DNA of 64,000 nucleotides. Origin: Solibacillus merdavium (lineage in GTDB: Bacteria > Bacillota > Bacilli > Bacillales_A > Planococcaceae). The notes beneath the pieces were generated by a model. It worked only from the letters and a program-made list of their open reading frames with translations, was not told where the DNA came from and searched no databases. Shown here one piece after another: positions 24,969 through 33,005 of the stretch. The stretch spans positions 1 to 64,000 of the forward strand of contig NZ_JACSPW010000012.1 of assembly GCF_014836935.1 (NCBI RefSeq). Direction: 5' to 3'. The stretch's first letter is position 1; each line of letters begins with the position of its first letter. The position numbers and the translations under genes are program-made.

Positions 24969-25934
24969 ATGTCGGTTCAAGATCCACTTTCGCTTGGTAC
25001 ATATTTTATCAATAATGAATTTAAAAAGATCTATAATGCAGCTACTGCAGATTTCCATACTTTAATATCTGTTGAAGATTTTATTGAAGTTGGGAAGGAA
25101 TATAATAAAGGTGTAACGCATTATGAAATTGCCCATCAATTTCAATACGATGACATCACTCAATTTGTCTGGTTGGATGATCAGAAGAAAAAAGCAATTG
25201 TCGTTGCATTTAATGTGGAAAATGTCATTCAAAGTCTTTATTTAAAGCCATATGTTATATTTCCAGAAACCGATCAGAAATTTACGAAAAACAAATATCG
25301 TATGCCCATTGAACAGGAATGGTTTGTATTTTGGGGCGGTACGAATGAATTCGTCAATTACCACTATCCATATGAACAGCAGCGTTATGCTTATGATCTT
25401 ATTATCATGAAAGATGGCAGAAGCTATATGGATTCCCCGACATTGAATGCTAATTACTATGCCTTTAATGCAGATGTTGTAGCTCCATATGCAGGGGAAG
25501 TCATAAAAGTTGTCTCAGACATAAAAGATAATGTCCCGGGGGAAATGGATGAAGAGAATGCTGCAGGTAATTATGTTGTCATTGCCCACCCTAATGAGGA
25601 ATACAGTATGATTGCTCATTTTAAGAAAGACTCGATCGTTGTAAAGCCGGGGGATACAGTAAAAGAAGGGCAACTGCTTGGTCAATGCGGGAATTCAGGC
25701 AATTCATCGGAAGCGCACATTCATTTTCAAGTAATGGATAAAGCCGATATGAACGAAGCAAAATCGATTCGAATTCAGTTTCAGGATGATTTTGAACCAA
25801 TACAGGGCGATATAGTTAAGCCACTGCCTTTTAAAGATCATTCTGAAGAAAAATTTGATAAAGTCGAGAATTCATTTTCAATTGTTGAAATGATACAGAT
25901 GATACCAAAAGTAATAGGTCAATTATTTAAGTAG
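24969..25934 (+). CDS. M23 family (LytM-type) metallopeptidase without signal peptide
   Basis: A 321-residue protein with a LytM/M23 endopeptidase domain. Zinc and catalytic residues are H132 with D143 (HYPYEQQRYAYD), H217 (MIAHFKK) and the H250-I-H252 pair. VVAPYAGEVIKV and VKEGQLLGQCGNSG are typical strands. An NTF2/DUF3887-like region (about residues 10-95) precedes it. No signal peptide or membrane helix is visible, unusual for a wall-directed peptidase, so it may act inside the cell or leave by another route. Thirty bp separate it from the DUF2812 gene, suggesting an operon. Confidence 0.82.
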   Translation: MSVQDPLSLGTYFINNEFKKIYNAATADFHTLISVEDFIEVGKEYNKGVTHYEIAHQFQYDDITQFVWLDDQKKKAIVVAFNVENVIQSLYLKPYVIFPETDQKFTKNKYRMPIEQEWFVFWGGTNEFVNYHYPYEQQRYAYDLIIMKDGRSYMDSPTLNANYYAFNADVVAPYAGEVIKVVSDIKDNVPGEMDEENAAGNYVVIAHPNEEYSMIAHFKKDSIVVKPGDTVKEGQLLGQCGNSGNSSEAHIHFQVMDKADMNEAKSIRIQFQDDFEPIQGDIVKPLPFKDHSEEKFDKVENSFSIVEMIQMIPKVIGQLFK

Positions 25935-25963
25935 AACAATTCCATAAGTAGGAGGTTGAAAGA

Positions 25964-27142
25964 ATGACGAAAACTGTACGCAAGTTAAGACCTGCTGATT
26001 TTTGGAAAGTTGGAGAACATGAGAGCTGGTTTTCGGATATGTCCGAACAAGGCCTCCATATATATGATATAGGTACCCATTTTGCTAAGTTTAAAAAAGG
26101 TGAACGAAAGCAGATGGAATACCGTTTGGAACTGGCGAAGGACAAATATATTTCAAATGACAAAATTGATTTATATAAGGAAAATGGCTGGGATTATATA
26201 GCAAGTGACCGCTACTTTCATATTTTTGCAGCCCCGACTGAAAGAAAGACGAAAGAGATAGAAGTCAATTCGGTAGAATATATAGCTGTATTAAAATCGC
26301 TTCAGAGAAAAATGCTGCTGAATCTACTTGTAACAGTAGGAGGGGTAGCATTAATACTTTTCGTACTATACAGATTTTGGTTCCTTGATAATACCAAAAT
26401 ATTGCTATTAATTGATGGGGGCTTAGAAGTTACATTAATTTTAGCTGTAATTAATTCCTTATATATAATATCTGCTTTTAAAAGCTGGTGGGGAATTACT
26501 TGGGTACGTAAAAAATTTATAGAAGGTGAATTGATCGATCACCATAAACCTTGGGAACTCTCTTTTTTATATAATAAGATTACCTATATATTTAATATAG
26601 CGATTACAATATTTGCTCTGATTATCCCGATTTACCAAATAACTAAAATAGATCATTTGACGTTACCGAATGAGGATACATCATTACCGATAGTCAGACT
26701 GGAGTCGATTGAAAATAATCCGCATTTAGTAAGAAAGGAATGGGGGAACTATGTTAGCGTTAATTGGAGTACTTTTGCCCCAATCATATATGAGACTTTA
26801 GAGAATGGTGAAGAAAAAACGGGGGAATGGACTGATCCGAATAACACTTACACACCAATAATATACTCAAATATTTATCAGCTACGTTTTCACTTCCTTG
26901 TGGATCCTTTAGTTCAAGATTTAATAAAAGAGAGTAATAATGAAAGCAATGATAAAAAAATTTTTACAGAAACAACACATGAAAAATTTGACCAACTGCT
27001 AACTCATGAAGGAGATAAAGTTAATGAATTTATTTTCGTAAAAGATAATGCCGTAATGTATATTTCCTACAATGGACAGGTAAAAGCAGATGTCATAATA
27101 GATCAGGCTGCTGAAAAAATCAGCTTACTAACAAATAAATAG
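25964..27142 (+). CDS. DUF2812 domain membrane protein, second copy
   Basis: A 392-residue paralogue of the protein at 22685-23890. Shared features include VRKLRPADFWKVGEHESWFSDM at the N-terminus, FKKGERKQMEYRLEL, LYKENGWDYIAS and the TLPNEDTSLPIVRL segment before the C-terminal domain. Two to three membrane helices lie near residues 115-165 and 205-225. Unlike its paralogue it has no adjacent padR gene and sits behind an M23 peptidase gene. TAGGAGG marks the start. Confidence 0.8.
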   Translation: MTKTVRKLRPADFWKVGEHESWFSDMSEQGLHIYDIGTHFAKFKKGERKQMEYRLELAKDKYISNDKIDLYKENGWDYIASDRYFHIFAAPTERKTKEIEVNSVEYIAVLKSLQRKMLLNLLVTVGGVALILFVLYRFWFLDNTKILLLIDGGLEVTLILAVINSLYIISAFKSWWGITWVRKKFIEGELIDHHKPWELSFLYNKITYIFNIAITIFALIIPIYQITKIDHLTLPNEDTSLPIVRLESIENNPHLVRKEWGNYVSVNWSTFAPIIYETLENGEEKTGEWTDPNNTYTPIIYSNIYQLRFHFLVDPLVQDLIKESNNESNDKKIFTETTHEKFDQLLTHEGDKVNEFIFVKDNAVMYISYNGQVKADVIIDQAAEKISLLTNK

Positions 27143-27218
27143 TTTCTGCTCCCCTCCGCTCCGCGTCATTCTGCTTTGGCATAAAGTGAATTTCTTCATA
27201 ATTGAAGATATAAAAGAG

Positions 27219-27276
27219 AACCCTTCCGCTCTCCGCCGCCTCGCGATAGCGCAAGCGGCTTGATTGGGTGTTTTTT
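27219..27276 (+). terminator. Rho-independent terminator after the second DUF2812 gene
   Basis: ACCC...GGGT encloses GCCGC / GCGGC and a tip CGC-GATA-GCG, followed by six T. Confidence 0.7.
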
Positions 27277-27308
27277 ACTTCACTTTATAACGTGGGTAAA
27301 ATTTTGTA

Positions 27309-27395
27309 ATTGGTGGGCCTCACAATCGGCAATAAAGGCAGTGATAAAGACACGTATCACGTGGCTTTATCGCTGTCTTGCCGTAGCCCACCAAT
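27309..27395. repeat. Long imperfect palindrome upstream of lysE-type gene
   Basis: ATTGGTGGGC at 27309 pairs perfectly with GCCCACCAAT ending at 27395. Inside, CGGCA pairs with TGCCG and GATAAAG with CTTTATC, closing on an ACACGTATCACGTG tip. A weaker pairing of TAAAATTTT with AAATTTTA extends it outward. It lies about 145 bp before the exporter start and fits either a mobile palindromic repeat or a leader structure. Otherwise 27277-27538 holds no gene. Confidence 0.7.
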
Positions 27396-27538
27396 CAATC
27401 AAGTTAAATTTTATTAGAAAATCTTCCACATGTTATAGTGAGGAGCCAGCAAAATACAAGTCATTTAAAAATGTATGTAGCTTCCTTCGTCTTAATTATG
27501 TTAAAATAACTAAAAATTTAGAAAACGAAGGTGAGGAA

Positions 27539-28159
27539 ATGGAGAATATCGTATTCTTTATTATTGCAAGTGTGCTGTTGATTATTTTGCCGGGTCCTGA
27601 TACAGCAATTGTAACGAAAAATACAATTGTTAATGGACAAAAGGGCGGCTTGCAGACGATGCTCGGATCATGTGTAGGCTTAACCGTTCATACGATTGCT
27701 GCGGTTGCCGGATTATCAGCCCTTATCGTTAAATCTGCCGTAGCATTTACAGTATTAAAGTATGTAGGTGCCGCTTATCTATGCTATTTGGGGATAAAAA
27801 CATTGCTTGCTATGCGTGTGAAAAACACAGAGATCGATGAAGTTCCGACTATCGAAGTAAAGGGTAATTCCTATTTCAGGCAAGGGTTGGTAACGAATAT
27901 TACAAATCCTAAGGTGGCGGTATTTTTCCTTACGTTTTTACCGCAATTTTTATCAGCAGGCAGTGAGCCATTTTGGCCTTTCTTAACAATGGGTATTATT
28001 TACATTGTACTCACGTTTGTATGGTTTGCTGTTTATGTATTCTTATTAAACAAAATACGCAATTTCATGAAAAAACCAGCTACACAATCAGCTATTGAAG
28101 GGTTAACTGGTGCTGTGTTAATCGGATTTGGTATGAAACTTGCATTTGAAAAACAGTAA
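27539..28159 (+). CDS. LysE/RhtB family amino-acid exporter
   Basis: A 206-residue exporter with six hydrophobic helices. It begins MENIVFFIIASVLLIILPGPDTA; the PGPD motif near residue 18 and GSCVGLTVHT near 40 are the RhtB/LysE signature. KYVGAAYLCYLGIKTL and NITNPKVAVFFLTFLPQF also match. It would export an amino acid or derivative. A longer open frame reaches back to 27260, but the ATG at 27539 has AGGTGAGGA upstream and matches the family N-terminus. Substrate unknown. Confidence 0.9.
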   Translation: MENIVFFIIASVLLIILPGPDTAIVTKNTIVNGQKGGLQTMLGSCVGLTVHTIAAVAGLSALIVKSAVAFTVLKYVGAAYLCYLGIKTLLAMRVKNTEIDEVPTIEVKGNSYFRQGLVTNITNPKVAVFFLTFLPQFLSAGSEPFWPFLTMGIIYIVLTFVWFAVYVFLLNKIRNFMKKPATQSAIEGLTGAVLIGFGMKLAFEKQ

Positions 28160-28165
28160 ACCGTA

Positions 28166-28206
28166 AAAATCGATTCATTGCTACTTGGCATTGAATCGAT
28201 TTTTTG
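28166..28206 (+). terminator. Rho-independent terminator
   Basis: AAAATCGATTCA / TGAATCGATTTT with six T, directly after the exporter gene. Confidence 0.85.
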
Positions 28207-28306
28207 TATTTTAATTGGGGTTTATTTATAATGCCTGGCATGGTCGCATACTTTTTTATCAGGTAGGGTATGGATACCTAATCTTATAGAAAAAGGGTGA
28301 GACTTT

Positions 28307-29026
28307 ATGGGGTTATATATTGTCATGTGGATTGCCTTGATTGCCGTAATTGTCGTCAATGCATTATCCAATACACTACCATTAAACGGGGTGACAGCAG
28401 CTGAAATTACAAATAGGCTGGATGTACTCTTTACACCAGCCGGCTATGTATTTTCGATTTGGTCGCTTATTTATCTATTATTAGTAATTTGGTTAATTGC
28501 CATTTACAAAAAAGTGAAAGAAAACCGTTTTAAATCAAAAGTAGGATTTTTATTTATTATAAGCTGTATATTTAATATTGCTTGGTTATTTAGCTGGCAT
28601 TATGAACAATTTATTTTATCTATTATCATCATGTTTTTATTACTGTTCACACTCATTGCGATTTATCAACAGTACAAAAATATAGAAAAAGGCTTATCAG
28701 AACGCTTTCCATTTTCATTTTATTTATCGTGGATTTCAGTAGCAACCATTGCCAATATGAGCTACGTATTAAAATATTACAATGTGGATCTTGGTATTTC
28801 GGAAGTAGCAGGTTCTCTTGTACTTGTAGCAGTAGCAGTCATCCTCGGCTATTTGGCAGTCGCGCTTTCCCATGATATTTTCTTTGTATTAGTAATTGTT
28901 TGGGCATTAATCGGTATCGCTGTCAAAACAGACGACACTACAATGCAATACGGAACGATCGCATTAACGATCATATTAATTATCGCATCGCTCATTCGTT
29001 ATATGCGAAATAAGAAATTTGCTTAA
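28307..29026 (+). CDS. TspO/MBR-like membrane protein
   Basis: A 239-residue membrane protein with about seven helices. FTPAGYVFSIWSLIYLLL (residues 35-52) is the TspO/MBR P-x-G-Y-x-F-x-I-W signature, followed by FNIAWLFSWHYEQF and YLSWISVATIAN. It is longer than the classical 160-residue TspO, as in the tryptophan-rich sensory proteins annotated in many Bacillales. TspO proteins bind porphyrins and act in stress responses; the role of long forms is unclear. Confidence 0.75.
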   Translation: MGLYIVMWIALIAVIVVNALSNTLPLNGVTAAEITNRLDVLFTPAGYVFSIWSLIYLLLVIWLIAIYKKVKENRFKSKVGFLFIISCIFNIAWLFSWHYEQFILSIIIMFLLLFTLIAIYQQYKNIEKGLSERFPFSFYLSWISVATIANMSYVLKYYNVDLGISEVAGSLVLVAVAVILGYLAVALSHDIFFVLVIVWALIGIAVKTDDTTMQYGTIALTIILIIASLIRYMRNKKFA

Positions 29027-29093
29027 GAGGATTAGGCAGAATTAGATATATCTAATAAATGAGAAAATACTAATATTAAAGTAGATACTTTAT

Positions 29094-29271
29094 GATTGAT
29101 TGGAGTGAAGGGTCGAGTGTAGCTGACGGCTAGCGCCTTTCGCTACAAGCAAAGCTTCCTACGGGAATAGCGAAATTATTTTTGCGACGAGTAACCGCAG
29201 GAGCATGACGCTTGAGACTACAGGCTCAGGCCACGCCCGTGGAAAGCGTACCCTTGACGGAAATCAATTGC
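29094..29271. repeat. Large structured repeat, divergent copy
   Basis: Shares TGATTGGAGTG, GCGACGAGTAACCGCAGGAGCA and CCCGTGGAAAGCG-like blocks with the other large repeats, but the outer stem is GGGTCGAGT.../...GCGTACCC and the inner hairpins differ. It fills most of the 321-bp gap between the TspO-like gene and copD; nothing else is seen there apart from the terminator. Confidence 0.7.
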
Positions 29272-29280
29272 TGGATAAAC

Positions 29281-29320
29281 AGAAAAAACCATTTTCTCAT
29301 GGAGAAGATGGTTTTTTCGA
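29281..29320. terminator. Terminator between convergent genes
   Basis: AAAAAACCATTTTCTC-ATG-GAGAAGATGGTTTTTT is a long stem with A and T flanks. It can serve both the TspO-like gene and the minus-strand copC-copD operon. Confidence 0.8.
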
Positions 29321-29347
29321 TATTGCCATATATATTTCAGTCGTAAA

Positions 29348-30427
29348 TCATTTAAAAAACACAATCGACATAAAGCCCATATAAAAACATAAAGCAACAG
29401 CGAAAGTCATAGCTGCTGAAATAATAATAGGAAGCTGTTTTATGTAGCTTACAATGACCAGCCCAATAAAGAGGACGGTAAGTAAGAAAAAGCCTAAGCC
29501 GATTCCAGTCATTTGCAAATATGCCCGCATGCCTGTCTCAATCGAGCTGCTATAAAATAGCTCAAAAAAAGGTGAAATTTCCTGTACAGTAAAGCTTGGT
29601 GGCTGTTGTTCACTGAATAGCGCAGTAATAAACAAAATAATGATCAATAAAGTAGTCTCCATTATGACCCACGTACGAGGCTCAAATAACGGCTTTTTTA
29701 TTTTCAGTTTAATTAATAGCGCATTGGCCAAAATGATTACGGTAAGGGGGACGAGCAATACATGTTTAATAAATAAAAATTGCCCGTAATTGCTTGACCA
29801 GCTTGTTATATAGCCAGGGACAATCGATTCGGTCATCATCACACCGCTTAATGCAATCGTTGTAAGGGAGACAAGTGCAACAGGTGAGAACCACTTTAAA
29901 TAAGCTTCCCAATTCGCGGCGTCTTTTGAGAAAAAGCTAATCATGATTAATATACCGAGCCAAACACTTACAGCAAGCAAATGAACAAAGTCGAAAATGG
30001 AACCGACAATGCCTGACATCGATCCTGCGTGACTAATATAGCCAATTGCAGCCATAATCGCGATAAGGACTAAAATTCCCATTACAGCACTAAGCTTCGA
30101 CTCTTGTTTTACATACATCCGAACGATTAATAGTAAAATAATCGTGAAACCTAAAATTGCAAGCCATGAATGTCCAACTTTAAATTTTGATAGGAGCATC
30201 CATATTGAGTCGAAAAAGCCGAATTGCGGCGTTAATATCGTAAGCAATTGTATATTAGGAACAAACGATACAATAGGTAAAGCAATCGTACTGATCATTA
30301 ACCATTTTTTTGAAATATAAACTTGCGGACGTAACGAAGTGGGGATACAGTTTAGAATAAATGTCCCCATTAAAATCGATAAACCTATATAGAGCAGAAA
30401 TTGGCTAAAAATCGTTATAGCTATCAT
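29348..30427 (-). CDS. copD: CopD family copper resistance/import membrane protein
   Basis: A 359-residue polytopic membrane protein with eight to nine helices. The region HAGSMSGIVGSIFDFVHLLAVSVWLGIL (given in parts: GSIFDFVHLLA and VSVWLGIL) is the CopD core with its conserved His. It starts MIAITIFSQFLLYIG and overlaps copC by 4 bp. In B. subtilis, YcnJ is a CopC-CopD fusion that imports copper; here the two domains are separate adjacent genes. Copper uptake is the likely role. No regulator is adjacent. Confidence 0.85.
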   Translation of the reverse strand: MIAITIFSQFLLYIGLSILMGTFILNCIPTSLRPQVYISKKWLMISTIALPIVSFVPNIQLLTILTPQFGFFDSIWMLLSKFKVGHSWLAILGFTIILLLIVRMYVKQESKLSAVMGILVLIAIMAAIGYISHAGSMSGIVGSIFDFVHLLAVSVWLGILIMISFFSKDAANWEAYLKWFSPVALVSLTTIALSGVMMTESIVPGYITSWSSNYGQFLFIKHVLLVPLTVIILANALLIKLKIKKPLFEPRTWVIMETTLLIIILFITALFSEQQPPSFTVQEISPFFELFYSSSIETGMRAYLQMTGIGLGFFLLTVLFIGLVIVSYIKQLPIIISAAMTFAVALCFYMGFMSIVFFK

Positions 30428-30975
30428 TTAGTCTTTTTCCGTGCGAAAAGTATGATTATACTAATGAAAATAATAGCAAGTAACATTCCGCCAACGACCA
30501 GCAACGGCATATTATTTTTATCATCCTCTACACTTACGGGTTCGGATTCAGATACATCAACTTGTGACGAATCTTCTACTTCAGCCTGCTCAACGTTCTC
30601 TTCTGTAACAGCTTCCTCTGTTTCAGGTGCATTGACAGTAAAAGAAAACTCTCCTGATAATGGATGTCCGTCTTCACTTATACTGTTCCACTGAACTGTA
30701 TACTCACCATTCGGTAAAGGGTTATCAAAACTACCAGTTAATACACCATCTACTAAAGTCATATTGCTAGTTTCCATTTGCTCGCCATTAGCTGTAAGGA
30801 CTTTAAATGTACTACCTTGTTCGATTTTACCGGCATATGTGAGCGAAATAGATTGCAGCGGTTCTACAACAACTTCGCCATCTTCCGGTTTTGTCGTATC
30901 CAAATAAGTATGTGCTGCAGCATTTGGAACGAATAAAACTAGTGCAGCTAGAATCGATAATAATATTGTTTTCAT
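30424..30975 (-). CDS. copC: CopC domain copper-binding protein
   Basis: A 183-residue exported protein: signal peptide ending AAA, CopC beta-sandwich (residues 22-115), an acidic Thr/Ser/Glu linker (116-150), a C-terminal membrane helix (MLLAIIFISIIILFA) and a basic tail. The first mature residue would be H22, and D102-x-H104 (EDGH) supplies the other ligands of the CopC Cu(II) site. It is therefore tethered to the outer membrane face, where it can hand copper to CopD. AAAGGAGA precedes the start. Confidence 0.88.
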   Translation of the reverse strand: MKTILLSILAALVLFVPNAAAHTYLDTTKPEDGEVVVEPLQSISLTYAGKIEQGSTFKVLTANGEQMETSNMTLVDGVLTGSFDNPLPNGEYTVQWNSISEDGHPLSGEFSFTVNAPETEEAVTEENVEQAEVEDSSQVDVSESEPVSVEDDKNNMPLLVVGGMLLAIIFISIIILFARKKTK

Positions 30976-31140
30976 ATTATAATGATTCTCCTTTCAAGTT
31001 TTTTTCACTCACCCATCATTGTAGCGGAAACATGAAACATTTTCATCATTTCGGTGTTGAAAACCTATTAATCCAAATAAGGTAAGCAATAGAAGGGTGC
31101 TATGCTATAATAATTTGGACTATTCATAAAGGAGATTACG

Positions 31141-31887
31141 ATGCAGTTGGTTGAAAATATCTTTTTACGGGGCAACGAAAAAGCGGTTTTACTTTTACAT
31201 AGTTATACAAGTAATGCGAAGGAAATGCAGTATTTAGCAAAAGAGCTTCATCAGGAAGGTTATACTTGCTATGCACCAAACCTGGTAGGACACGGTGCTA
31301 CACCTGAGCATCTATTTGCAAGTTCCATTGAAAAAGTAGCAGCCGGCAGTAGAGAGGCAGTTAATTATCTAATTCAGCAAAAATATGAAACGATCTATTT
31401 GATTGGTCAGTCTTTAGGTGGTGTGTTAAGTATTCGTTTGGCCAATGAATTTCCGCAAATTAAAGCCGTTTGCATTATTTCATCGCCTATATTGGAACGT
31501 CCAGCGGTAGAGCTAGAAAAAAGGGCAGCACATTTTTCAAGGCGGTATTTAAAAAATAATGGGAGATCGGAACAGGAAATTCAGGAGTTTATGAGTGAAC
31601 ACTTTCCAAGACCTATCGAAAAATTTATCGCCTTTCAGCAATTTATTGTCCAGTCTGGAAAGGAAGTTCACGCGATGAAGCAGCCGTTGTTTTTGGCAAA
31701 GGGCGGGTTGGATGAAGCGGTATTTCATAAGAGCATTGATTTAATTGAACAGAAGGTTAACGGAAATATTGTCTGCATAAAGCTATATAAAAATAGTGGA
31801 CATCTTATTTCATTAGGAAAAGAACGTGATTTGTTAGCTGAGGATATTTTAGATTTTTTAAAGAAAATTGAAAAAAGAACTGTTTAA
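31141..31887 (+). CDS. Alpha/beta hydrolase, Est30-like carboxylesterase
   Basis: A 248-residue cytoplasmic esterase. The catalytic triad can be read: S91 in GQSLGG, D190 in GGLDEAV and H220 in NSGHLIS. The oxyanion region is LLLHSYTSN (residues 17-25) and NLVGHGATPEHL follows. Length and motifs match the Est30 carboxylesterases of Bacillaceae, acting on short- to medium-chain esters. A single gene with AAAGGAG upstream, ending at a shared terminator. Confidence 0.86.
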   Translation: MQLVENIFLRGNEKAVLLLHSYTSNAKEMQYLAKELHQEGYTCYAPNLVGHGATPEHLFASSIEKVAAGSREAVNYLIQQKYETIYLIGQSLGGVLSIRLANEFPQIKAVCIISSPILERPAVELEKRAAHFSRRYLKNNGRSEQEIQEFMSEHFPRPIEKFIAFQQFIVQSGKEVHAMKQPLFLAKGGLDEAVFHKSIDLIEQKVNGNIVCIKLYKNSGHLISLGKERDLLAEDILDFLKKIEKRTV

Positions 31888-31909
31888 AGTTACCTTTAGA
31901 CAGTTCTTG
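31875..31909. terminator. Terminator between convergent genes
   Basis: AAGAACTGTTTAAAG / CTTTAGACAGTTCTT (one mismatch), lying over the stop of the esterase gene. It can serve both the esterase and the SET-domain gene. Confidence 0.7.
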
Positions 31910-31918
31910 ATACCATGC

Positions 31919-32302
31919 TTATTCTTCTTCTTTATTAAACCATAATGGATCATTATCATCGATATCACCATTATAATTAATAAAAATTTCTTCACCGGCT
32001 TTAATATCTTTGTAGGCAAAAAAATCGAATGTTTCATTTTCAAAATTTATTTCATACGTAGCATTAGGTTCATAAGAATGATTAAATAACATCCCGTAGC
32101 CTAATAATATCGCAGATCGGCCTACACCGAACTCAAATGCATAATCTGCAAGACTTGTTTTTTCAATATGTTTATGTTGCTCATTCGGGTAACTTAGGAC
32201 AGGAGCCTGGTGGAATAAAGTTCCTGCTGGAATTGCTTCTTGCGCAAAAACACCGCGAGTATATTCGCCCTCACTAATTGGGGAATTTTTTATTTCAATC
32301 AT
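31919..32302 (-). CDS. SET domain-containing protein
   Basis: A 127-residue stand-alone SET domain. The pseudoknot motifs are N74-H75-S76 (LFNHSYEPN) and the C-terminal GEEIFINYNGD with Y110. The N-terminal GVFAQEAIPAGTLF is the usual first strand pair. SET proteins transfer methyl groups from S-adenosylmethionine to lysine, and are best known in eukaryotes. In bacteria small SET proteins are uncommon and mostly uncharacterised. No post-SET Cys cluster is present. Target unknown. Confidence 0.8.
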   Translation of the reverse strand: MIEIKNSPISEGEYTRGVFAQEAIPAGTLFHQAPVLSYPNEQHKHIEKTSLADYAFEFGVGRSAILLGYGMLFNHSYEPNATYEINFENETFDFFAYKDIKAGEEIFINYNGDIDDNDPLWFNKEEE

Positions 32303-32408
32303 TTTTTCGCCTTCTATCTTTTAAGATTCTACTCTACTGTAACACGGATGTTGTAAGAAAGGTTGTTTTCTAGCTTATTTACTGAAAAAACGGGAAGGAG
32401 AGGTTATT

Positions 32409-32780
32409 ATCGTACAAAAACTACAATTTGAAGCGGCATGGGACAAAACGATTGCAAAACAAGACCGCCTCATCATCGAACAGCTATTTCATCAAACTAA
32501 AGATGAGGACACGGAGGAGATATCGTGCTGCTTCGTACGAAAAGCATTAAATCATCGGCAGCAGCTGCTCCTGACCGTACTTATTCATAATCGAAGTGGA
32601 GATGTGCTAAATTTTCAAAATAGAGAAGTAACCTGCACAACTACTAAGGGTGTTTTTGCAAAAACATTCACCATTCCAAATTTAAATATTCCTCCACATA
32701 CTTCAATGCCATGGACCTTTATTTTTGATGATGAAGAAGAATTTCTATTCACTGAACTTTTGCATGTGGATATTCAATAA
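32409..32780 (+). CDS. SLAP-domain-like protein with no canonical start codon
   Basis: A 123-codon open frame encoding VQKLQFEAAWDKTIAKQD, then LLLTVLIHNRSGDVLNFQNR and TIPNLNIPPHTSMPWTFIF, which closely resembles SLAP-domain proteins of Bacillaceae (S-layer assembly/accessory Sec context). An excellent site AAGGAGAGG lies at 32395-32403. The codon at the right distance is ATC (32409), with ATT at 32406 just before. No ATG, GTG or TTG occurs in frame for about the first 65 codons. Either an AUC/AUU start is used or the start was lost by a point change. Coding looks intact. Confidence 0.6.
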   Translation: MVQKLQFEAAWDKTIAKQDRLIIEQLFHQTKDEDTEEISCCFVRKALNHRQQLLLTVLIHNRSGDVLNFQNREVTCTTTKGVFAKTFTIPNLNIPPHTSMPWTFIFDDEEEFLFTELLHVDIQ

Positions 32781-33005
32781 TTCATTTGGAAACTAGGGGG
32801 ACGTCACACTGTTTGACAACCCCCACCGTTATTTTAAGCTTTCCACAAAGGCTAATAGTAAGCAACAGATTTCTTCAAATAATCCCCACATCAATTCTCC
32901 TTAAATTAACATTTCTTTATATGTATATAATACCGATAAATCGCCTTAAAATAGATAAATTATTCTTGAATATTAGAAATAATTTTACTAAAAGGAGCGG
33001 TTTTT

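Noticed and set aside
27260-27538. N-terminal extension of the LysE-type exporter
   Set aside because: It translates the terminator and palindrome region and does not match the family; the ATG at 27539 has a proper ribosome site.
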